NCBI RefSeq assembly: GCF_001435445.1
Contig: NZ_AZDH01000014.1
Location: forward strand, 62,001-126,000
Reading direction: 5' to 3'
Length of the DNA: 64,000 nucleotides
DNA from: Companilactobacillus kimchii DSM 13961 = JCM 10707
Lineage (GTDB): Bacteria; Bacillota; Bacilli; Lactobacillales; Lactobacillaceae
A program made the translations under genes and the position numbers. The notes beneath the pieces were generated by a model. It was not told where the DNA came from. It made no database searches and saw only the letters and a list, made by a program, of their open reading frames with translations. Positions 37,867 through 46,562 of this stretch are shown in pieces (within the stretch, counting starts at the first letter, position 1; every line of letters starts with the position of its first letter).

Positions 37867-38211
37867 TTACTCATTTGAAGCTTCTTTTTGATTATAGAGC
37901 TCACCCCAATTTGCCATGGCTTCAATAACTGGCTCTAAAGTTTTACCAAACTCCGTTAATTGGTAATCTGTCTTCAACGGGTTCAATTGATGAACATTTT
38001 TCTCAATTATTCCATCTTGTTCTAAATCATTTAACTGTAAGGCAAGCATTCTCCTAGAACAGTCCACTAATTCACGCTGTAATTGTCCAAAATGGCAGAT
38101 TTCATTTTGGAATAGATGGTAGATAATCACACTTTTCCACTTACCAGATATTATTTGTAAGGTACTTTCTACCGGACAACCTGAATTACAATCATAAATA
38201 TGTCTTTGCAT
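37867..38211 (-). CDS. HxlR-family transcriptional regulator
   Basis: Start at ATG 38211 (MQRHIYDCNSGCPVESTL), with GGGAG 7 bp before. 114 residues: winged helix with CPVESTLQIISGKWKSVIIYHL and RELVDCSRRMLALQLNDLEQDG, the HxlR signature including the N-terminal Cys that senses reactive carbonyls in some members. Divergent from the quinone oxidoreductase remnant, its likely target. Confidence 0.9.
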   Translation of the reverse strand: MQRHIYDCNSGCPVESTLQIISGKWKSVIIYHLFQNEICHFGQLQRELVDCSRRMLALQLNDLEQDGIIEKNVHQLNPLKTDYQLTEFGKTLEPVIEAMANWGELYNQKEASNE

Positions 38212-38348
38212 ATTTTCACTCCCAATCAATCAACATATAAATTACCTTTTTTTAAAATTTGAAGCAACAAATTATGACTAGTAACAAAAATTTCACGATT
38301 GTTAACATCCCCCAAACGATTAATACTAAATAACGAGGAGGATATATT

Positions 38349-39361
38349 ATGAAAACCATCGGATTTACGGAACATCTACCTATTCAAGCTAAAGACAGTT
38401 TAATTGAATTTTCACAACCTTTACCTGAGGTAAAAGGACATGATCTATTAGTAAAAATATCTGCAACATCAGTCAATCCTGTTGATGTTGGTGTCAGAAG
38501 AAGTGGTTATCGAAAGCTAGCTAAATTGGATGGGACGCTGTTGGAGTAGTAGTCGACACTGGAAAAGAAGTTACTCTCTTCCATAATGGTGAAAAAGTAT
38601 TTTATGCTGGTTCCTTTATTAGACCCGGCAGTAATAGTGAATATCAATTAGTTGATGAGAGAATTGTCGGTCATGCTCCACAAACTTTATCAAATGCCGA
38701 AATTGCGGCTATGCCATTAACTTCATTAACTGCATGGGAGGCTCTTTTTGAGCAATTAGAAATTTCTCCATATAATAAGGATAAGAACAATCAAAAGATA
38801 ATCTTAATAATCAATGGAGCTGGCGGTGTAGGTTCAATTGCTACTCAATTGGCTCATTGGGCTGGATTAAAAATAATTGCTACCGCATCCCGTGATGAAA
38901 CTATTTCTTGGGTAAGACAAAATAATGCCGATTTTACTGCTAATCATCGTAAAAATTTGGTTGCTGAAGTGCATAAATTAGGTTTTAAATACGTTGATTA
39001 CATTCTAGAATTGAACGATCTTGACGGTCATTGGGAAGAAATGGCTCAACTCATTAAACCCAGCGGTAAGATAACTTCAATTACCGAGAATCATCATCCT
39101 ATAGATCTCAAGAAATTAACCAAAAAGCGAGCAACTTTTTCTTGGGAATGGATGTATTCCAAATCTTTTTATCAAACACCTGATATGATTACGCAACATG
39201 ATATTCTTGAAAATATTTCCCAGCTACTTGATAACAAAATTATTCACAGTACTCTGACCCAAACCTTATCTCCCATTAATGTTGCTAATCTGAAGAAGGC
39301 CCATCAATTAGTAGAAACTAATCATATGATCGGTAAAATCGTTATCAGCAATCACAAATAA
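38349..39361 (+). pseudogene. Frameshifted zinc-type/quinone oxidoreductase
   Basis: GAGGAGG precedes ATG 38349 and the frame reads [20 protein letters not shown] up to ...[10 protein letters not shown], then hits a stop at 38547-38549. From 38528 another frame gives [18 protein letters not shown] and continues without interruption to 39361 (ATQLAHWAGLKIIATASRDE, the NADPH-binding part). One base (or 1 mod 3) is missing near 38520-38531. Together they form one ~337-residue MDR-family quinone reductase. Either a real inactivation or a sequencing error. Confidence 0.88.
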
Positions 39362-39367
39362 TATTTA

Positions 39368-39381
39368 TTAAAACGTTTACC
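39368..39381 (+). promoter_or_regulatory. cre site upstream of the ketopantoate-reductase gene
   Basis: TTAAAACGTTTACC fits the CcpA consensus with few deviations. It stands about 35 bp before a TATAAT (39417-39422), the probable -10, though no good -35 is seen. Confidence 0.6.
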
Positions 39382-39452
39382 GTATTTACTTGTGGATTTT
39401 TTCACAACTATTCAAGTATAATGATAGCTACAGAAATCACAAAGGAGTGAAT

Positions 39453-40394
39453 ATGATGAAAATTATCATCGCAGGTGCGGGTGCCATGGGTAGTCGCTTT
39501 GGAATTATGCTTCATAGAGGTGGAAATGATGTCACTTTAGTTGATGGTTGGCCAACTCATGTTGAAGCTATCCGTCAAAATGGTTTAAAAGCTAACTTTA
39601 ATGGTGAGGATATTACTGAACATATCCCCGTAGTACTTCCATCCGAAGTCACAGGTGACACGAAAGCCGATTTGATTATTTTATTCACTAAATCAATGCA
39701 GTTGGCCCAAATGTTACAAGACGTCAAACCACTTATCGCTGAGAAGACAAAAATTCTTTGTCTTCTAAATGGTATTGGCCATGAAGATACTATTGAAAAA
39801 TATATTCCAATGGAAAATATCTTTATCGGTAATACAATGTGGACTGCTGGCCTAGTTGGACCTGGCGAAGTCAAATTATTTGGTGATGGTTCTGTTGAAT
39901 TACAAAACCTTGGTCAAAACCAAGAAGAAGCAGCCAAGGACTTAGCTAAGGTTCTTTCCGAATCTGGCTTAAACGCTAAGTATTCAGATAATATCCACTA
40001 CTCTATCTATCGTAAGGCCTGTGTTAACGGAACTATGAACTGTCTATGCTCAATCCTTGATGTCAATATGGCTGAATTTGGTGCTACTAAGCCAGCTCAT
40101 GACATTGTCGTAACCGTAGTAAATGAATTTGCTGCTGTGGCTAAACACGAAGGCGTTGACTTGGACGTTGATGAAGTCGTTGCCCACGTTGAATCTTGTT
40201 TCGATCCTGAGACAATTGGTAAACATTATCCATCCATGTATCAAGATTTAATTAAGAATAATCGCCTGACAGAAATCGACTACATTAACGGCGCCGTTTC
40301 TCGTAAAGGTAAAAAATATCAAATTCCTACTCCATATTGTGATTTGTTAACTCAACTAATTCACTGCAAAGAAGACATTCTTGGTGCTAAATAG
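39453..40394 (+). CDS. panE: Ketopantoate reductase family protein
   Basis: Start at the first of two ATGs at 39453 (MMKIIIAGAGAMGSRFG), with AAAGGAG directly upstream. About 314 residues. N-terminal Rossmann GAGAMG, ILFTKSMQLAQML, NGIGHEDTIEKYI, and a C-terminal domain with KACVNGTMNCLCSI. PanE reduces 2-dehydropantoate to pantoate; in lactic acid bacteria relatives also act as hydroxyacid dehydrogenases. Followed after 21 bp by the PTS_EIIC_2 gene. Confidence 0.88.
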   Translation: MMKIIIAGAGAMGSRFGIMLHRGGNDVTLVDGWPTHVEAIRQNGLKANFNGEDITEHIPVVLPSEVTGDTKADLIILFTKSMQLAQMLQDVKPLIAEKTKILCLLNGIGHEDTIEKYIPMENIFIGNTMWTAGLVGPGEVKLFGDGSVELQNLGQNQEEAAKDLAKVLSESGLNAKYSDNIHYSIYRKACVNGTMNCLCSILDVNMAEFGATKPAHDIVVTVVNEFAAVAKHEGVDLDVDEVVAHVESCFDPETIGKHYPSMYQDLIKNNRLTEIDYINGAVSRKGKKYQIPTPYCDLLTQLIHCKEDILGAK

Positions 40395-40415
40395 GTAAAT
40401 CACAGGAGGATTATT

Positions 40416-41453
40416 ATGAAGCAAAAACTAACAGCCAAAATTTTTCTAAACAAAGTATTATCAGGAACCGCAACCGGTATTATCATCGGATTGATTCCCA
40501 ATGCCGTTTTAGCTGCTATCTTAAAACTGTTCGGTAACAATCCTTTTGCACTTGCCATCGGTCAAATGGCGATTATCTTTCAACTTGCAACACCCCTATT
40601 GATTGGAGCATTGATTGCACTCCAGTTCGAGTTCAAACCAATGCCTATGATGGTCGTTGGTGGAGCTGCTTTTGTTGGTTCCGGTGTTATTAAATTTGAT
40701 GCCAAATCTCAAGCCTACATTGGAGCCGGTACGGGGGATATTATCAACACCATGTTAACAGCTGCTATTGCCGTCGGATTAATTTTACTGATCGGTGAAA
40801 AGTTCGGTTCAGTTGCAATTGTCTTAACCCCTATTGTTGTCGGTGTCGGTGCTGGTTTAATTGGATTTTATCTTTACCCATACGTCACTGATATCACTAA
40901 AGCTATTGGTGACGGGATCAATTCCTTCACTAACTTGCAACCAATCATCATGTGTATCCTAATCAGTTGTGCCTTCGCAACCATCATTATTTCACCAATT
41001 TCAACAGTTGCTATCGGTATGGCCATTCAATTAAACGGTATTTCCGCTGGAGCTGCGGCTATGGGCGTCGCTGCTACTACAATTGTTCTTGTCGTTAATT
41101 CTTGGAAAATTAATAAACCTGGTGTAACCATTGCGATTGCCCTAGGAGCTATGAAAATGATGATGCCAAATCTATTTAGAAAACCCATCATCCTTATCCC
41201 TTGCTTATTAACTGCTGCCATTTCCGCTATTCCTGTAGCACTCTTCTCCATTTCTGGTACACCCGCATCAGCTGGATTCGGTTTAGTTGGACTAGTTGGT
41301 CCACTAGCATCAATGGAAGCCGGTTTAAATATCGCTCTATTATTGATTAGCTGGTTAGTAATTCCAGTAATCGTATCATTAGCTTTACAATTTATTTTAG
41401 AAAAAGTTCTTCATTTATATGACCGTAAAGACGTTTTCGAATTCTTAGGTTAA
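40416..41453 (+). CDS. PTS_EIIC_2 family membrane protein (orphan)
   Basis: 345 residues with about ten membrane helices. Starts MKQKLTAKIFLNKVLSGTAT, with FQLATPLLIGALIALQFEFKP and the AFVGSGVIKFD segment; the Gly/Ala-rich helices match the IIC-like family often annotated as PTS IIC. No IIA or IIB domain is present nearby in this operon, so phosphotransfer is doubtful. Tightly linked to panE. GGAGG site. Confidence 0.78.
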   Translation: MKQKLTAKIFLNKVLSGTATGIIIGLIPNAVLAAILKLFGNNPFALAIGQMAIIFQLATPLLIGALIALQFEFKPMPMMVVGGAAFVGSGVIKFDAKSQAYIGAGTGDIINTMLTAAIAVGLILLIGEKFGSVAIVLTPIVVGVGAGLIGFYLYPYVTDITKAIGDGINSFTNLQPIIMCILISCAFATIIISPISTVAIGMAIQLNGISAGAAAMGVAATTIVLVVNSWKINKPGVTIAIALGAMKMMMPNLFRKPIILIPCLLTAAISAIPVALFSISGTPASAGFGLVGLVGPLASMEAGLNIALLLISWLVIPVIVSLALQFILEKVLHLYDRKDVFEFLG

Positions 41454-41492
41454 AAAAATAGAGCCCACACAAATGTGTGAGCTCTATTTTTA
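41452..41492. terminator. Bidirectional terminator between two convergent genes
   Basis: TAGAGCCCACAC (41459-41470) with GTGTGAGCTCTA (41475-41486), 4-base loop, A-run left and T-run right. It ends both the panE operon and the IICBA gene. Confidence 0.88.
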
Positions 41493-43478
41493 TTTAGTTG
41501 TAACTTTAACAACTTCATTATCTAGCTTAACTTCTTGATTTAAAACATCATATTTCATGTAAGCAACACTTGGCATATTGGTAATAATTACCATCATATC
41601 TGTCTTCTTGCCTGCATCTGTAATTTGTTTAAGATCAACCTGAGCAAGTTGGTCACCATGTTGAACTTTTTGACCATCAGAAACTTTAATTTCAAATGGT
41701 TCACCCTTTAATTGAACAGTATCAATTCCCATATGAACTAATACTTCTAGTCCATTATCGGTTTTAATACCTAAAGCATGTTTTGTTGGGAAAATAGTAG
41801 TAATTGTACCATCAACTGGTGCAACAATTTTTCCATCAGTTGGAACAACTGCATAGCCATCACCTAACATCTTTTGAGCAAAGGTTGGATCAGAGACTTT
41901 TTCAATATCCTCTAATTCACCATTAGCAACACTGTAAAAGACATCTGTTTCACCGGATTTAACATCACTAACTGGTTCTGATTTAGGTTCTGGTTCTTTT
42001 TCAGCAGTGGCCGGTGCAGATACAACAACATTATTGTCATACAATTTCTTCAAAGCATCAGCGACAAATTGTACTTCTGTACCGACAACAATTTGAATAT
42101 TAGTCTTATCCAAGACATTGATTCCTGAAACGTTAGCACTCATGATTTGTGACTTATTAGCCTTGCCTGTATCTTCCAATTGAAGACGTAAACGCGTTGT
42201 ACAATTGTCGATCACCTTAATATTATCGTGACCACCGATACCTGCATAGATCTTTTTAGCAGCAATCATATACTTATCATCGTCATCAGATGTGGCAACA
42301 GCAGCATTTTGATCAGTAGCACCATCGACATCAACCGGTTCACGGCCTGGTGTCATTAGATTAAATTTCTTGATAGCAAAATCGAATACAAAGTAATAAA
42401 TGAACGCCATTACAATACCTTGAACTAGAAGCATATATGGCTTGTTAGCAATTGGCATATGGAAGCTCAAAATATAATCGACTAATCCAGCACTGAATGT
42501 AAATCCAGCGGTCCAATGCATTAACGCTGCAAAGAACATTGATAGACCTGTCAAAACAGCATGAATAACATATAATGGCCAAGCAACAAACATAAATGAG
42601 AATTCCAAAGGTTCAGTAACACCTGTAAAGAATGAGGCAAACGCACCGGCCATCATTAAACCAGCAGTAGCCTTCTTACGTTCTGGCAAAGCATTCTTAT
42701 AAATAGCTAAGGCACCTGCAGGAAGTCCGAACATCATAACAGGGAAATAACCTGCTAGATACATTCCGGTAATACCTTTAGTACCTTTGTTAGCCCAAAA
42801 ATTACCAATATCATTGATACCTGCAATATTAAATTCAAATACTTGATTCAAAGCTTGGTGCAATCCGGTTGGAATCAATAAACGGTTGAAGAAACCAAAT
42901 AATCCAGCACCAACAGCCCCTAATCCAACAAAGAATTTACCAAAACTAATCAAAGCATCATATAGAAATGGCCAAACAAATAATAAAACAACTGAAATCA
43001 ACAACATTACTAAAGTAGATAGAATAGGTACTAATCTCTTACCACTAAAGAACGATAAAGCCATTGGTAACTTAGTTTCATGGAAACGATCAAACAAAGC
43101 TGCAGCAATCAAACCTGCCACAATACCAATGAAGACATTTCCGGCAATTGCGCTGAAAGCCGGATTGACATCTTTAACATTAATTCCCTTTAATAGAGCA
43201 ACATTTTTAGGTGAAAGTACATAAACTGGCACAATATAAGCAACTACCCCAGCCATAGCCGAAGCACCATCTTTGACCTTAGACATCCCAATCGATAATC
43301 CAACGGCAAACAATAATGCCAATTGACTTAAGATAGCTGTACCACCAATTTGTAGAAATTGAGATAGACCCCAATTTTGTGGTAACCAGTGACCAATACC
43401 TTCTAGTAACGCTGCAGCTGGTAAAACAGCCACTGGCAACTGAAGGGATCGGCCCATTCGTTGAAGATAGGTTTTCAT
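41490..43478 (-). CDS. nagE: PTS IICBA transporter, N-acetylglucosamine type
   Basis: Start at ATG 43478 (MKTYLQRMGRSLQLPVAVLP). About 662 residues. IIC (1-385) with TGVTEPLEFSFMF, IIB with the phospho-Cys in VIDNCTTRLRLQ, and IIA with the phospho-His in LEVLVHMGIDTVQLKGEPF. Domain order C-B-A and sequence fit the GlcNAc/glucose group. Upstream are a cre site and NagR-like repeats, favouring GlcNAc. GGAGG site. Confidence 0.87.
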   Translation of the reverse strand: MKTYLQRMGRSLQLPVAVLPAAALLEGIGHWLPQNWGLSQFLQIGGTAILSQLALLFAVGLSIGMSKVKDGASAMAGVVAYIVPVYVLSPKNVALLKGINVKDVNPAFSAIAGNVFIGIVAGLIAAALFDRFHETKLPMALSFFSGKRLVPILSTLVMLLISVVLLFVWPFLYDALISFGKFFVGLGAVGAGLFGFFNRLLIPTGLHQALNQVFEFNIAGINDIGNFWANKGTKGITGMYLAGYFPVMMFGLPAGALAIYKNALPERKKATAGLMMAGAFASFFTGVTEPLEFSFMFVAWPLYVIHAVLTGLSMFFAALMHWTAGFTFSAGLVDYILSFHMPIANKPYMLLVQGIVMAFIYYFVFDFAIKKFNLMTPGREPVDVDGATDQNAAVATSDDDDKYMIAAKKIYAGIGGHDNIKVIDNCTTRLRLQLEDTGKANKSQIMSANVSGINVLDKTNIQIVVGTEVQFVADALKKLYDNNVVVSAPATAEKEPEPKSEPVSDVKSGETDVFYSVANGELEDIEKVSDPTFAQKMLGDGYAVVPTDGKIVAPVDGTITTIFPTKHALGIKTDNGLEVLVHMGIDTVQLKGEPFEIKVSDGQKVQHGDQLAQVDLKQITDAGKKTDMMVIITNMPSVAYMKYDVLNQEVKLDNEVVKVTTK

Positions 43479-43532
43479 TTTCCTATTTTCCTCCTTATAA
43501 ACACAAAACATTTTTAACAAAGCTAATAATAC

Positions 43533-43545
43533 TGGTATACATCCA
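43533..43545 (-). promoter_or_regulatory. Candidate NagR/YvoA-type operator (proximal)
   Basis: TGG-TATACAT-CCA lies between promoter and nagE. It resembles the dre site recognised by GntR/HutC sugar regulators (core TGGTATAGACCA), with one more base in the centre. The second copy stands 99 bp upstream. Confidence 0.5.
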
Positions 43546-43576
43546 ATACTGCAAGAACTTTATATCAAAACATCAA

Positions 43577-43604
43577 ATTGTAAGTTAATTAACCGTTTAC
43601 ACAA
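43577..43604 (-). promoter_or_regulatory. nagE promoter with cre in the spacer
   Basis: On the minus strand, TTGTGT (43604-43599), 16 bp, TACAAT (43582-43577). The cre-like TTAACCGTTTACAC (43589-43602) overlaps the spacer and -35, which would let CcpA block RNA polymerase directly. Confidence 0.6.
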
Positions 43605-43631
43605 AAATAATGGACTAGACGTTTATAGCAT

Positions 43632-43643
43632 TGGTATACTCCA
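43632..43643. promoter_or_regulatory. Candidate NagR/YvoA-type operator (distal)
   Basis: TGGTATACTCCA, two mismatches from TGGTATAGACCA. It lies upstream of the nagE promoter, between it and the divergent ATPase leader. Confidence 0.45.
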
Positions 43644-43683
43644 CGTTGTCTATTATTAAAATAATCTAATCGTTTCTCTAATA

Positions 43684-43712
43684 TTGACATGATGTATGAG
43701 ACCTGATATCTT
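43684..43712 (+). promoter_or_regulatory. Promoter of the P-type ATPase
   Basis: TTGACA (43684-43689), 17 bp spacer, TATCTT (43707-43712). The transcript would begin near 43719, giving a leader of about 140 nt. Confidence 0.6.
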
Positions 43713-43718
43713 TAGATT

Positions 43719-43830
43719 ACGATATTTGAAGGAGTGAACTTTAACTGAAGACAAATCTTATATATTTCCTGCATCGAATTAGGAGCTGAGTTTTAGCACA
43801 TTACTTATAAGCAATGCGCTTTTTTTGACC
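43719..43830 (+). promoter_or_regulatory. Leader with attenuator-like hairpin before the P-type ATPase
   Basis: Just before the coding region is a stem AGCACATT (43795-43802) with AATGCGCT (43813-43820) followed by TTTTTTT, an intrinsic terminator placed inside the 5' leader. Upstream leader sequence could hold an alternative fold. I do not recognise a known riboswitch (checked by eye for yybP-ykoY and M-box cores). A metal-sensing attenuator is possible. Confidence 0.5.
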
Positions 43831-43858
43831 CCAAATTTAATATACAAGGAGATGTAAA

Positions 43859-46513
43859 TTGAAACCTAAACCTTATCAAATAAACTTTGAAAAACTCAAA
43901 GAAACATATAACACAAATGAATTTAAAGAGGGACTAACTGCCTCAGAAGCTAAAAAACGTTTAGCTGAGAATGGTCCCAACAAACTAGAATCGCATCGAA
44001 CACCAAAATGGAAAATGTTCCTACGCCAATTTAACAATATGGTCATCTATGTTTTGATTGCTTCAGTAATCATCACCTTATTGATGGGACATTATTCTGA
44101 CTCAATCATCATTGGATTAGTAGTTGTTATCAACGCTATTATTGGTTACTACCAAGAAGTAAATGCGTCTGATGCCCTAGAAAAAATTAAACAAATGCTC
44201 TCAATAGAGGCTACTGTTTACCGTGATGGACAAAGAAAAGACGTGCCCGCTGAGGATTTAGTCGTTGGTGACACAGTTTTCTTAGAAGCTGGTGACAATG
44301 TACCGGCCGACCTTAGAATTATTGATTCTGATAATTTAAGAATTCAGGAATCCGCCTTAACCGGAGAATCCAACTCTGTTGCCAAAACTGCTGATGCCTT
44401 AACGGCCGAAAACATTCCTTTGGCTGAACAAACTAATATGGCTTTCGCCTCAACCGCAGTAACTAACGGTAGTGGTAGCGGTATAGTTGTTGGAACAGCT
44501 TCCGATACTGAAATTGGTAAAATCTCTCAAGAAGTTAGTGCTGTTAAACAGAGAAAGACACCATTAATGCAAATCATCGATGGTTTAGGAACAAAGGTTT
44601 CTTATGCTATCGTGGGTGCTTCGATCCTAATTTTTATCATTGGTTTAATCTTTGATACCTATGCCCTTCCAGTTCTGGCTTTAGCTGTTGTGGCCATGAT
44701 GGTTGGTGCTATTCCTGAAGGTATGCCTGCTACTACTTCGGTTATTTTAGCCAAAGGTGTTAGTGATATGGCTAAAAAGCAAAATACAATTGTTAAAACT
44801 TTGCCAGCTGTTGAAACACTTGGCTCAGTTGACGTTGTAGCAACCGATAAAACTGGTACTCTGACTAAAAATGAAATGACTGTAACTGACATTCTAATTG
44901 ATGATCAGGAGTTAACCGTTAGTGGAACTGGATACGAACCAAATGGTGAAATTCTAAGTCAGGGTAAATCAGTAACGATGACACCCAAATTGAAATTACT
45001 TTTACAAGCCGGATACTATGCCAACGATACTGATCTATTACATGAAAATGGTCAATGGCACATTAATGGTGAACCGACTGATGGAGCCTTTTTAACGCTT
45101 TACCATAAAGTATTTGCTTACGACCAACCCAAAGAATTTGAAGAAATCGATATCCTACCTTTTGACTCAGATTACCGTTACATCGGTAAATTGGTTAAGA
45201 ACAAACAAAATGAGCGAATTCTTTTCGTTAAAGGTGCTCCGGATAAACTTTTGGCTATGGCTAAAAAACAGGATGCTAACTTTGACTATGATAGTTGGGT
45301 AGACAAAGTTGAACGCTTCTCTAAAGAAGGAAAACGTGTCATCGCTGTTGGTTACGAAAAAGAACCCGACACCACAAACGAGATTACCCATGAAATGATT
45401 GTCGATGGCCTTAACTTCCTAGGTTTAGTCGCCATCATTGATCCTCCACGTGAAGAAGTGATTGAATCATTGAAGGTCATGCGTAGTGCTGGTGTTGAGG
45501 TTAAAATGATCACTGGTGATAATGCAATTACTGCCAAATCTATTGGTCAAAGTTTAGGTTTAGCTGATGAAATCCATGCTATTACTGGTACTCAATGGGA
45601 TGCTTTATCAAATGAAGAAAAGATTATTGCTGCTGACAAAAATCAGGTTTTTGCTAGAACAACCCCTAGTAACAAATTAGAAATAATCGAAGCATTGCAA
45701 AAGAACAACAAAGTTACTGCCATGACTGGTGATGGTGTCAACGATGCCCCAGCCTTAAAGAGAGCCGATATCGGTGTTGCCATGGGTATTAAAGGAACTG
45801 ATGTTGCCAAAGACTCTGCCGATATGATTTTGACTGACGACAACTTTGCAACTATGTCATCTGCTATCAAAGAAGGTCGACGAATCTTCGATAATATCAA
45901 AAAGAGCATTCTTTACCTATTACCTATCTCATTCTCTGAAGGTTTGATTGTTGCCTATGCCATTCTGACAAAACAAGAAATTCCGCTTCAACCGACACAG
46001 TTACTATGGATCAACATGGTTTCCGCCATTACGATTCAATTTGCTTTAATCTTTGAACCAGCTGAAGAAGGGATTATGAACCGAAAGCCACGAAAAACTG
46101 GTAGTAAATTAATGAGTCGTCACGATGTCTTCCAGATGACTTATGTAGCTATCTTAATTGCGGCCGTCAGTTTGATCATAGATATTTACCTAAACAATAA
46201 AGGTGTGGGAGAAGTGATATCCAGTACAACTATGGTTAACACTTTGATTATTGGTAAGATTTTCTACTTATTCAATATTCGTACACCTAAACTAGCTTTA
46301 TCAAAAGAACTCTTCTCCAATTCAAAAGTCTTTGTCTTCGTTGGTTTGATGATCTTGCTACAACTATTTTTAACTTATACACCGTTTATGCAAGAAATAT
46401 TCTCAACCGGACCTATCACCTCCCTTGAATGGGGATTAGCAGTCGCCGCTGGAGCCATCGTTCTAGTAGTTACTGAAATCGACAAAATGATTAGAATAAA
46501 GCTACAGAAATAA
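43859..46513 (+). CDS. P-type cation-transporting ATPase (P2A/Ca2+-type)
   Basis: TTG start at 43859 preceded by AAGGAG at 7 bp. 884 residues: N-terminal cation ATPase domain, TGES actuator motif, IPEGMPATTSVILAKG in M4, phosphorylated Asp330 in VATDKTGTLTKNEMT, TGDGVNDAPAL hinge and six C-terminal helices. PacL/SERCA-like by motif, probably exporting Ca2+ or another divalent ion. Behind an attenuator-like leader. Confidence 0.9.
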   Translation: MKPKPYQINFEKLKETYNTNEFKEGLTASEAKKRLAENGPNKLESHRTPKWKMFLRQFNNMVIYVLIASVIITLLMGHYSDSIIIGLVVVINAIIGYYQEVNASDALEKIKQMLSIEATVYRDGQRKDVPAEDLVVGDTVFLEAGDNVPADLRIIDSDNLRIQESALTGESNSVAKTADALTAENIPLAEQTNMAFASTAVTNGSGSGIVVGTASDTEIGKISQEVSAVKQRKTPLMQIIDGLGTKVSYAIVGASILIFIIGLIFDTYALPVLALAVVAMMVGAIPEGMPATTSVILAKGVSDMAKKQNTIVKTLPAVETLGSVDVVATDKTGTLTKNEMTVTDILIDDQELTVSGTGYEPNGEILSQGKSVTMTPKLKLLLQAGYYANDTDLLHENGQWHINGEPTDGAFLTLYHKVFAYDQPKEFEEIDILPFDSDYRYIGKLVKNKQNERILFVKGAPDKLLAMAKKQDANFDYDSWVDKVERFSKEGKRVIAVGYEKEPDTTNEITHEMIVDGLNFLGLVAIIDPPREEVIESLKVMRSAGVEVKMITGDNAITAKSIGQSLGLADEIHAITGTQWDALSNEEKIIAADKNQVFARTTPSNKLEIIEALQKNNKVTAMTGDGVNDAPALKRADIGVAMGIKGTDVAKDSADMILTDDNFATMSSAIKEGRRIFDNIKKSILYLLPISFSEGLIVAYAILTKQEIPLQPTQLLWINMVSAITIQFALIFEPAEEGIMNRKPRKTGSKLMSRHDVFQMTYVAILIAAVSLIIDIYLNNKGVGEVISSTTMVNTLIIGKIFYLFNIRTPKLALSKELFSNSKVFVFVGLMILLQLFLTYTPFMQEIFSTGPITSLEWGLAVAAGAIVLVVTEIDKMIRIKLQK

Positions 46514-46562
46514 TAAAAAGATCAATACACACGTAGAAATTACGTTATATTGATCTTTTTTT
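46513..46562. terminator. Bidirectional terminator
   Basis: A 13-bp perfect stem, AAAAAGATCAATA (46515-46527) with TATTGATCTTTTT (46548-46560), with an inner ACGT/ACGT. Serves the ATPase and the opposing response-regulator gene. Confidence 0.88.
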
